64,000 nt of DNA from Rhizobium sp. CFBP 8762. Its GTDB lineage: Bacteria > Pseudomonadota > Alphaproteobacteria > Rhizobiales > Rhizobiaceae. Shown here piece after piece: positions 56,793 to 64,000 of the stretch; within the stretch, counting starts at the first letter, position 1, and every line of letters begins with the position of its first letter. The notes under the pieces were generated by a model that had not been told where the DNA came from, did not search any database, and saw nothing but the letters and a program-made list of their open reading frames with translations. The DNA is taken from NCBI RefSeq assembly GCF_014841565.1, contig NZ_JACYUD010000001.1, positions 1-64,000 of the forward strand, read 5' to 3'. The position numbers were made by a program, and so were the translations under genes.

Positions 56793-58499
56793 TCAGGATA
56801 TCTTGTTGATGAACACCGTCACAACGGGCTTTTTGCCCCAGACCTCACTGGCCATGGACCGCACGGCCCGTCGCACCGATTCCTGAATCACAGCAAGATC
56901 TCTACGGCGCGCGCGTGGAATGCTTTCCACGGCACCCAGTACCGCGTCATACAGCGTGTCGTTCATATCCTCACCCTCATCATCGAACTGGGGAAGACCT
57001 ATGGGAACGACGATGGGATCAGCGGCGAAATCAAACTTGCCATTAAGCACGACGTTGACGGACACATGACCCGCAAAGGACAGCTTACGGCGATCACCGA
57101 TACCCATCTCCTCAAAGTCGCCCATCAGGCTGCCATCTTTGAAGATGCGTCCGTGCGGTGCGGTGCCGATAACCTCCGGTGTGCCGGGCGCGAGCCGAAG
57201 AATATCACCGTTGCGAACGCGTGGAACAAGCGGAACGCCCGACTGTAGGGCAAGCTCTGTTTGGCCGACCAGATGCGCCGCCTCGCCATGCACAGGCACC
57301 ACCATTTGCGGGCGGGTCCACGCATACATCTGCTGGAGTTCGGTGCGCCGTGGATGCCCGGAGACGTGGACAAGTGCTTCGCTATCGGTAACGATATGAA
57401 TGCCCTGCTCAATCAAGCCGTTCTTGATATCGACGATAGCGCGCTCGTTGCCGGGAATTGTGCGGGATGAAAAGACGACCGTATCGCCGGATGAGAATGC
57501 AACATTGCGCATTTCATCCCGGGCAATTTTGGCCAGCGCTGCCCGCGGTTCGCCCTGGCTGCCCGTTAGGATGACGACCACCTGGTCGCGCGGAATAAAG
57601 CCGAACTCATCTTCGGCAATAAACGGTTTGATGCCTTCCATCAGACCCACGTCGCGGGCCACCTGAACAACCCGCTTCATCGAACTGCCAAGCAGCAGAA
57701 CTTCACGGCCAGCAGCGTCAGCGGCCTGCGCTATAGAGCGGATACGCCCGACATTGGAGGAGAATGTGGTAATCGCAACGCGGCCCTCCGCGTTTTTGAT
57801 GATTTCCGTCAGACTGGCGGACACCTCATGCTCGGACGGCGAAACGCCGTCGCGCAGCGAATTGGTGCTGTCGCACAACAGCGCCAACACGCCCTCATCT
57901 CCCAACGCACGAAAACGCGCCTCGTCCGTCAGCGGTCCAAGCGAGGGATTGAGATCGATCTTCCAGTCGCCCGTATGAATGATATTGCCGAGCGGGGTGC
58001 GAATGACCAGCGACATCGGCTCCGGGATGGAGTGATTAACTCCAACGGCTTCAATCGAGAACGGGCCGACATTGATCGTGTCGCCTTCCTTGAAAATGGA
58101 AATTGGCACCTCTGCGCGGCTGCGCTCATAAGCGCGCTTTGCTTCCAGCATCCCGGCGGTAAATGGCGATGCGTAAACCGGCACGTTCAGACCCGGCCAC
58201 AGGCTGGCCAGCGCACCGTAGTGATCCTCATGCGCGTGGGTAATGATCACGGCTTTGAGGTTTTTACGCTGGTCTGCCAGAAACTGGATATCCGGCAGGA
58301 TCAGATCAACACCTGGCAGATCAGGACCGGGAAAGGTTACGCCGCAGTCAACCATGATCCACTGGCGGTTTGCCGGGGAACCATAGCCGTAGAGGCCGAG
58401 ATTCATGCCGATCTCCCCCACGCCGCCAAGCGGCAAGAAAACCAGTTCGTCTTGTTGATTCGTCGTCACTTTAAAATCCGTTTCATCCGAAGAATACAT
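56793..58499 (-). CDS. rnj: Ribonuclease J
   Basis: The 568-residue metallo-beta-lactamase/beta-CASP nuclease has 5'-3' exo- and endonuclease activity. Motifs: LVFLPLGGVGEIGMNLGLYGYG, zinc-binding THAHEDHYGAL, GDWKIDLNP, CDSTNSLRDGVSPSE, VSGHPRRTELQQMYAWTRPQMVVPVHGEAAHL. The start is uncertain: ATG 58499 overlaps the birA stop by 17 bp, and GTG 58469 would give 558 residues, closer to the family. Both RNase E and RNase J occur in the window. Confidence 0.94.
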   Translation of the reverse strand: MYSSDETDFKVTTNQQDELVFLPLGGVGEIGMNLGLYGYGSPANRQWIMVDCGVTFPGPDLPGVDLILPDIQFLADQRKNLKAVIITHAHEDHYGALASLWPGLNVPVYASPFTAGMLEAKRAYERSRAEVPISIFKEGDTINVGPFSIEAVGVNHSIPEPMSLVIRTPLGNIIHTGDWKIDLNPSLGPLTDEARFRALGDEGVLALLCDSTNSLRDGVSPSEHEVSASLTEIIKNAEGRVAITTFSSNVGRIRSIAQAADAAGREVLLLGSSMKRVVQVARDVGLMEGIKPFIAEDEFGFIPRDQVVVILTGSQGEPRAALAKIARDEMRNVAFSSGDTVVFSSRTIPGNERAIVDIKNGLIEQGIHIVTDSEALVHVSGHPRRTELQQMYAWTRPQMVVPVHGEAAHLVGQTELALQSGVPLVPRVRNGDILRLAPGTPEVIGTAPHGRIFKDGSLMGDFEEMGIGDRRKLSFAGHVSVNVVLNGKFDFAADPIVVPIGLPQFDDEGEDMNDTLYDAVLGAVESIPRARRRDLAVIQESVRRAVRSMASEVWGKKPVVTVFINKIS

Positions 58500-59220
58500 C
58501 GCCAGCGGCGATCAGTTGTGTTTGGCCGAGCCCCGTATCTAATATAAGGTGACCATTATCATCAATTCCACGAAAATGCCCGGAAATCGATTGCCGTGGC
58601 AAATTCACTGTGATTTTCTCGCCAATTCCACCGGCCGACGCTGTCCACATTTCAATGATGCGAGACAGACCGCGGCCCTGATCCCAGATCGCAAGCACAT
58701 CGGCTGTTTCTTTAAACAGATGGGGGAAAAGTTGGTCTGCGAATACGGTCGATCCATGATCGCGCAAACTCGTGACGGGATAGAGGCCGTGTTCTGGCGC
58801 GTGGACAACGTTGATACCGCATCCAATCACAATCGCATGTCTCTCGGCGATCCGTTCACCCTCGATGAGGATCCCGCAAACCTTTTGCCTGTTGATGAGA
58901 ATATCGTTGGGCCATTTGATCTTGGCAGGCGAACTGCCGGGCGGTAGCACCGCACTGATGGCTCTCTGCACGGCAACCGCAACCGCGAGAGGCAAAGACG
59001 CCATCGCATCTGCCGGCGCGGGGTTGATCAGCAGCAATGAAGCATAGAGATTGCCGGGTTCCGACGTCCAGGCGCGCCCGCGACGACCGCGCCCGCTTGT
59101 CTGTTCCTGTGCGGTGACCCAGACCCGGCCGGGGTCACCTTGACGCGCAAGGTTGAAGCACTCCGTATTCGTCGACGGTGCTTCAACCAGCGCTATATGC
59201 CTGTAATCGTCCAGTACCAT
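58483..59220 (-). CDS. birA: Biotin--[acetyl-CoA-carboxylase] ligase
   Basis: The 245-residue ligase attaches biotin to AccB Lys122 (gene in this window). Motifs: APSTNTECFNLARQGD, TSGRGRRGRAWTSEPGNLYASLLL (biotin-binding GRGRxGR), IKWPNDILINRQKVCGILIEGE, and a small C-terminal domain. It lacks the N-terminal helix-turn-helix, so it does not act as a repressor of the E. coli BirA kind. I prefer ATG 59220 with AAGGA upstream over a TTG at 59247. nuoN ends 24 bp upstream of it. Confidence 0.92.
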   Translation of the reverse strand: MVLDDYRHIALVEAPSTNTECFNLARQGDPGRVWVTAQEQTSGRGRRGRAWTSEPGNLYASLLLINPAPADAMASLPLAVAVAVQRAISAVLPPGSSPAKIKWPNDILINRQKVCGILIEGERIAERHAIVIGCGINVVHAPEHGLYPVTSLRDHGSTVFADQLFPHLFKETADVLAIWDQGRGLSRIIEMWTASAGGIGEKITVNLPRQSISGHFRGIDDNGHLILDTGLGQTQLIAAGDVFFG

Positions 59221-59243
59221 CAGTCCTTGGCGTGCATGATCCG

Positions 59244-60692
59244 TCAAAAGAACGTCCGCGCAGCGACTTCCGCCGCGCTGCTCAACGGACCCATGACGCC
59301 CATATAGACCAAAAGAAACAAACCGGACAGACCAAAGACGAGTTTCAGTTCAACCGGTGTGCGGGCAAATTCACCCTTAGGTTCGTCAAACCACATGACC
59401 TTGATAACGCGCAGATAATAATACGCACCGACCACCGATGCTACGACGCCGATGATGGAAAGCCAGACGAGGCCTGCCTTGATGGCAGCAACGAAGACGT
59501 AATACTTCCCAAAGAACCCGGCCAGCGGCGGGATACCAGCGAGCGAGAACATCAGAATGGTCAGAACAGTCGCCATCAAAGGGTTGGTCTGAGAAAGACC
59601 GGCCAGATCATCGACATTCTCAGCATTGCCGCCTTCCTTGCGCCGCATGGCGAGAATGCAAGCAAACGTGCCGAGCGTCATGATCAGATAGATCAGCATG
59701 TAAATGCCAACGCCCCGAACACCCTCAACCGAACCGGCTGCAAGACCGACCAGCGCATAACCCATGTGCCCGATGGACGAGTAGGCCATGAGGCGCTTGA
59801 TGTTGCGCTGACCAATCGCTGCAAACGAACCCAGCACCATGGACGCAATCGAGATGAACACCACGACCTGCCGCCAGTCGGCTGCAACGGGTTCGAATGC
59901 CGACATTACGATACGCACCACCATTGCCATCGCAGCAATTTTAGGTGCCGCTGCAAGAAAGGCCGTCACAGGCGTTGGTGCACCCTCGTACACATCGGGT
60001 GTCCACATGTGAAATGGCACGGCGGAAATCTTGAAAGCCAGCCCCGCAAGGACGAATACCAGACCGAAGACCAAACCGAGCGAACGGCCTTCCGCCGTCA
60101 ACGCGGCAGCAATTTCCTGATAGCCTGTATGGCCGGTGAACCCGTAAACCAGCGACATGCCGTAGAGCAACATGCCGGACGACAGTGCCCCAAGGACGAA
60201 GTACTTCAATCCCGCTTCCGTTGAGCGAAGGCTATCGCGGTTGAATGCCGCGACGACGTAGAGTGCAAGCGACTGAAGCTCCAGCGCGAGATACAGTGAC
60301 ATCAGGTTATTGGCCGATACCATCAGCATCATGCCAAGCGTGGCGAGGATGACGAGAACGGGGAATTCGAACTGATCGATCTGCTCAGACCGCGCATGAC
60401 CGACTGTCATGATCATCGCGCCGATGGAACCCACCAGCACGAGGACCTTCATGAACTTGGCGAACGCATCGGACACGAACGCGCCGTTGTAGGCCGAACC
60501 GAAATCGGTAAACAGCACAAGCCAGATACCGGCGATGATCATCAGCGCAACGGCCAGACCGGTAACGGTCGAGGCCGAATTTCTGGCGGAGAAAACGCCG
60601 ATCATCAACAGGACGAGCGCGCCGACCGCGAGGATCAGTTCCGGCGTTGATAGATGCAGGCTTGCAAGGAGGGTTTCAGCGGTCATGTCCAA
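59244..60692 (-). CDS. nuoN: NADH-quinone oxidoreductase subunit N
   Basis: The 482-residue antiporter-like membrane subunit of complex I has about 14 transmembrane helices, with conserved Lys and Glu residues in helices 5, 7, 8 and 12 that carry protons (for example the [35 protein letters not shown] stretch). It lies 12 bp after nuoM and is the last gene of the nuo operon, followed by birA. Confidence 0.95.
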   Translation of the reverse strand: MDMTAETLLASLHLSTPELILAVGALVLLMIGVFSARNSASTVTGLAVALMIIAGIWLVLFTDFGSAYNGAFVSDAFAKFMKVLVLVGSIGAMIMTVGHARSEQIDQFEFPVLVILATLGMMLMVSANNLMSLYLALELQSLALYVVAAFNRDSLRSTEAGLKYFVLGALSSGMLLYGMSLVYGFTGHTGYQEIAAALTAEGRSLGLVFGLVFVLAGLAFKISAVPFHMWTPDVYEGAPTPVTAFLAAAPKIAAMAMVVRIVMSAFEPVAADWRQVVVFISIASMVLGSFAAIGQRNIKRLMAYSSIGHMGYALVGLAAGSVEGVRGVGIYMLIYLIMTLGTFACILAMRRKEGGNAENVDDLAGLSQTNPLMATVLTILMFSLAGIPPLAGFFGKYYVFVAAIKAGLVWLSIIGVVASVVGAYYYLRVIKVMWFDEPKGEFARTPVELKLVFGLSGLFLLVYMGVMGPLSSAAEVAARTFF

Positions 60693-60704
60693 ATGGTCCT
60701 GTCG

Positions 60705-62216
60705 TCATTTCACCGAAAGCGCAACATCTTGCGCCGCCTGCAAGGCTGCGGAGTAGTTGTTGACCAGCAGATCAACGGAGGCGGCTGTGGCATCGAAGAC
60801 CGGAGCCGGGTACACGCCGAAGAAGATAGTCAGCACAATCATGGGATACAGAATAAGCTTTTCGCGGGCGGTCAGATCCAGAAGTGATTTCAGGCTTTCT
60901 TTCTCCAGCGCCCCGAAGATCACGCGACGATACAGCCAGAGCGCATAGCACGCCGATAGGATCAAGCCGAAGCACGCGAAGAATGCCACCCATGTGTTGG
61001 CGCGGAAGGCGCCCATCAGCGTCATGAATTCACCGATAAAGCCAGAGGTGCCAGGCAGACCGACATTGGCCATGGTAAAAATCAGGAAGGCGACTGCATA
61101 TTTCGGCATATTGTTGACGAGGCCGCCATAGGCAGAAATTTCACGCGTATGCAGCCGGTCATAGACAACGCCGACGCAGAGAAACAACGCGCTGGCAACA
61201 ATGCCGTGGGACAGCATCTGGTAGAGCGAGCCCTGGATACCCTGAACATTACCCGCAAAAATGCCCATGGTCACATAACCCATATGGGCCACGGACGAGT
61301 ACGCAATCAGCTTTTTGATATCCTGCTGCATCATCGCGACCAACGAGGTGTAGATAATGGCAACCACGGACATAACAAAGACGAGTGGTGCGAAGTAATC
61401 CGATGCCAACGGGAACATAGGCAGCGAAAACCGAAGCATGCCATAGCCACCCAGCTTCAACAGAATGCCAGCCAGAATGACCGAACCTGCCGTTGGAGCC
61501 TGCACGTGAGCGTCCGGCAACCAGGTATGAACAGGCCACATCGGCATTTTCACCGCGAAGGATGCGAAGAAGGCAAGCCAGAGCCAAGTCTGCATCTGTG
61601 CCGGGAAGTTGTGCGTCAGCAGTGTCGGAATGTCGGTCGTACCGGCTTCCCAGTACATGGCCATGATAGCAAGCATCATCAACACAGAGCCAAGCAGTGT
61701 GTAGAGGAAGAACTTGTAGCTTGCATAAACGCGATCTTTACCGCCCCACACGCCGATGATGATAAACATCGGGATAAGACCGGCCTCAAAGAACACGTAG
61801 AACAACACGATATCGAGCGATACGAACACGCCGATCATCAACGTTTCCAACAGCAGAAACGCAATCATGTACTGCTTCAAGCGCTTCTCGACCGCATACC
61901 AGCTAGCCAGCACGCAGAAGGGCATAAGGAACGTTGACAGGACGACGAACAGCATCGAAATACCGTCGACACCCAGATGATAAGACATGAGGCTGCCAAG
62001 CCAATCATGTTTTTCAACCATCTGAAAGCCCGGATTGGCATTGTCGAAACCAATCCAGACGAACAGCGACAGCAGAAAGTTGAAGACAGTCGTAACCAGC
62101 GCAACATTCAGAATGTTGCGCCGACCAAACACGCCATCCTCTCGTGTCAGCAGCAGAAGTGCTACCCCGATAAGCGGAAGAAAGGTGACCGCTGATAAAA
62201 TAGGCCAATCGGTCAT
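60705..62216 (-). CDS. nuoM: NADH-quinone oxidoreductase subunit M
   Basis: The 503-residue proton-pumping subunit of complex I has about 14 transmembrane helices. Motifs: [91 protein letters not shown] (helices 7-8) and the Lys-containing helix 12. ATG 62216 overlaps the nuoL stop (TGATG); an upstream-extended start has no homology. Confidence 0.96.
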   Translation of the reverse strand: MTDWPILSAVTFLPLIGVALLLLTREDGVFGRRNILNVALVTTVFNFLLSLFVWIGFDNANPGFQMVEKHDWLGSLMSYHLGVDGISMLFVVLSTFLMPFCVLASWYAVEKRLKQYMIAFLLLETLMIGVFVSLDIVLFYVFFEAGLIPMFIIIGVWGGKDRVYASYKFFLYTLLGSVLMMLAIMAMYWEAGTTDIPTLLTHNFPAQMQTWLWLAFFASFAVKMPMWPVHTWLPDAHVQAPTAGSVILAGILLKLGGYGMLRFSLPMFPLASDYFAPLVFVMSVVAIIYTSLVAMMQQDIKKLIAYSSVAHMGYVTMGIFAGNVQGIQGSLYQMLSHGIVASALFLCVGVVYDRLHTREISAYGGLVNNMPKYAVAFLIFTMANVGLPGTSGFIGEFMTLMGAFRANTWVAFFACFGLILSACYALWLYRRVIFGALEKESLKSLLDLTAREKLILYPMIVLTIFFGVYPAPVFDATAASVDLLVNNYSAALQAAQDVALSVK

Positions 62217-64000
62217 CAGATGGAACTCCCGAGCATCATCCAGGTAATCAATGCGGCGATGCCCAGAAGCATCGCGAAAGCGTAATGGTAGAGGTAACCG
62301 GTCTGCCAACGAACCACCCGGCCCGTCACATCCATAACGCGGGCTGCAACGCCATTCGGTCCGAGGCCGTCGATGACGCGCCCGTCACCCTCCTTCCAGA
62401 GGAAGGTGCCGAGCCACTTGGCCGGGCGGACGAAAAGGAAATCGTAGAGTTCGTCAAAGTACCATTTGTTCAGCAGGAACTGGTAGAGACCACGGTGCTG
62501 GGCGGCAAGCCGCTTCGGCGTTTCCGGCGAACGGATGTACATGTACCAAGCCGTCACCAGTCCCAGCAGCATTGCGATGAAGGGGCTCCACTTTACCAGC
62601 AGCGGAACATGGTGGAACTCTTCCAGCATCTGGTTTTCAGGCAGTGTGTAAAGCGCACCCTTCCAGAACTCCAGATATTCGTGCCCGTAGAAGTAACCTT
62701 CGAACAGAACACCGGCCAGCAGAGCACCAGCGGCAAGGATGAACAGCGGAACAGTCATCACCGGTGGCGACTCATGCACATGATGCATCACATCCGAAGA
62801 CGCACGCGGCTTGCCGTGGAAGGTCAGGAACGCCAGACGCCACGAATAGAAACTCGTAAAGCAGGCCGCGACCACCAGCAGCGTGAACGCGAAACCGGAC
62901 AGAACGTTGTGCGACGCATAAGCGGACTCGATGATCACGTCCTTGGAGAAAAAGCCAGCGGTTCCGATCATTGTGCCGGGAATGCCGACGCCGGTCAGTG
63001 CAATCGTGCCAATGAACATGGTCCAGTAGGTGATCGGGATGTGCTTGCGCAATCCTCCCATGTGCCGCATATCCTGCTCACCATCAACCGCGTGGATAAC
63101 CGACCCCGCACCCAGGAACAGCAGCGCTTTAAAGAAGGCGTGCGTGAAGAGGTGGAACACGGCAGCACCGTAAGCGCCGACACCCAGGGCAACGAACATG
63201 TAGCCGAGCTGCGAGCAGGTCGAATACGCAATAACGCGCTTGATATCGTTCTGCACCAGACCGACCGTTGCGGCGAAGAAGGCCGTGATCGAACCGATCA
63301 GAATAACCACCGTTAGAGCCGTCTGTGACAGTTCAAACAGCGGTGACATGCGAGCGACCAGAAAGACACCCGCCGTTACCATGGTTGCCGCATGGATCAG
63401 CGCCGACACCGGTGTCGGGCCTTCCATGGCATCGGGCAGCCATGTGTGCAGCAGAAACTGCGCTGACTTACCCATAGCACCCATGAACAGCAGCAGGCAG
63501 ATCGCTGTCATCGCATCCGCGCGGCCAAGTTCCATGCCAAGGAAGCGGATCACAGGCTCGGCATTCAGAGCCTGATCACCGGACAGATAGGTCGCTGCCG
63601 CAGTAAAAATTGTGTCGAAATTGATCGAGCCGAATACAACGAAGACGCCGAAGATACCGAGCGCAAACCCGAAGTCACCAACACGGTTGACGATGAAGGC
63701 CTTCATTGCCGCAGCGCTGGCGGACGGCTTTTTGAACCAGAAGCCGATGAGCAGATAGGATGCCAGACCAACACCTTCCCAGCCAAAGAACATCTGCAGC
63801 AGGTTATCGGACGTCACCAGCATCAACATGGCGAACGTGAACAGGGAAAGATACGCGAAGAAACGGGGGCGATGCGGATCGTGATGCATGTAGCCAATGG
63901 AATACAGATGCACGAGGCACGATACCGTATTGACCACCACGAACATGACCGATGTCAGCGTATCCACCCGGAAAGCCCAGGCCACATCGACATTACCCGA
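62216..64000 (-). CDS. nuoL: NADH-quinone oxidoreductase subunit L, 5' end cut by window edge
   Basis: At least 594 residues are visible; the start lies beyond position 64000. It is the largest antiporter-like subunit of complex I with a C-terminal lateral helix. Motifs: [108 protein letters not shown]. Overlaps nuoM by one base. Confidence 0.96.
   Translation of the reverse strand, partial: SGNVDVAWAFRVDTLTSVMFVVVNTVSCLVHLYSIGYMHHDPHRPRFFAYLSLFTFAMLMLVTSDNLLQMFFGWEGVGLASYLLIGFWFKKPSASAAAMKAFIVNRVGDFGFALGIFGVFVVFGSINFDTIFTAAATYLSGDQALNAEPVIRFLGMELGRADAMTAICLLLFMGAMGKSAQFLLHTWLPDAMEGPTPVSALIHAATMVTAGVFLVARMSPLFELSQTALTVVILIGSITAFFAATVGLVQNDIKRVIAYSTCSQLGYMFVALGVGAYGAAVFHLFTHAFFKALLFLGAGSVIHAVDGEQDMRHMGGLRKHIPITYWTMFIGTIALTGVGIPGTMIGTAGFFSKDVIIESAYASHNVLSGFAFTLLVVAACFTSFYSWRLAFLTFHGKPRASSDVMHHVHESPPVMTVPLFILAAGALLAGVLFEGYFYGHEYLEFWKGALYTLPENQMLEEFHHVPLLVKWSPFIAMLLGLVTAWYMYIRSPETPKRLAAQHRGLYQFLLNKWYFDELYDFLFVRPAKWLGTFLWKEGDGRVIDGLGPNGVAARVMDVTGRVVRWQTGYLYHYAFAMLLGIAALITWMMLGSSI

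Overview
The window reads as ordinary chromosome of an alphaproteobacterium, most likely of the order Hyphomicrobiales (Rhizobiales). The pointers are gene content and order (rlmB / tRNA-Tyr / tRNA-Gly / tuf; accB-accC-aat-DUF2155-NDUFA12 homolog; gatCAB; pyrB-pyrC-plsY-dprA-topA-rnr; rpmG / pleD-divK; nuoLMN-birA-rnj-DUF1467-proS-lolC-lolD-dnaE), a class II DAHP synthase, a short bacterial/mitochondrial-type ProRS, and CtrA-type and GTTC-N7-GTTC LexA-type sites. I cannot name the genus. Base and codon use look even throughout. I saw no insertion sequence, prophage, CRISPR array or attachment site.

Layout. 1-2.1 kb: start of tuf with tRNA-Gly and tRNA-Tyr behind a strong promoter, rlmB, a small membrane protein and tRNA-Thr. 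2.1-8.1 kb: nadK, then on the minus strand prfB (with its programmed frameshift), PBP1A and a cell-wall amidase, AmiC, which has a perfect CtrA box upstream. 8.1-16.5 kb: RNase E with a long leader, a DsbA-like protein, accBC, aat, a DUF2155 protein and a complex I assembly factor. 16.6-23.6 kb: GNAT, gatB/gatA/gatC, a UPF0173 hydrolase, ruvX and an AidB-like acyl-CoA dehydrogenase. 23.7-35.4 kb: pyrB, a catalytically degenerate pyrC, plsY, dprA, a small Hyphomicrobiales protein, topA, rnr, DUF983, an MFS transporter and rpmG. 35.4-38.5 kb: a structured minus-strand RNA element, a degenerate pleD, divK, DUF3572 and a HAD protein. 38.6-48.8 kb: metabolic and envelope genes (class II DAHP synthase, gor, DUF2059, rpiA, gph, an L,D-transpeptidase, fumC) and an intact diguanylate cyclase. 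48.8-64 kb: dnaE, a 28-residue SOS-controlled membrane peptide, lolD, lolC/E, proS, a possible small RNA, DUF1467, RNase J, birA and nuoN/M/L, with nuoL cut by the window edge.

Most interesting points. (1) A 28-residue membrane peptide gene at 52422-52508 that was too short for ordinary ORF calling. It has its own sigma70-type promoter with a perfect LexA box between -35 and -10, a good Shine-Dalgarno sequence, and lies between lolD and dnaE. It looks like a relative or analogue of the SOS cell-division inhibitor SidA of Caulobacter. (2) A PleD ortholog that has lost every catalytic and phosphorylation residue (D9, D10, D53, K105, GGEEF) but keeps the c-di-GMP I-site, so it is probably a c-di-GMP-binding pseudo-enzyme. 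(3) A two-hairpin RNA element downstream of pleD whose G-U wobbles assign it to the minus strand. (4) A perfect CtrA box upstream of amiC. Together these suggest cell-cycle and damage control of division and envelope remodelling, but the link between them is inference.
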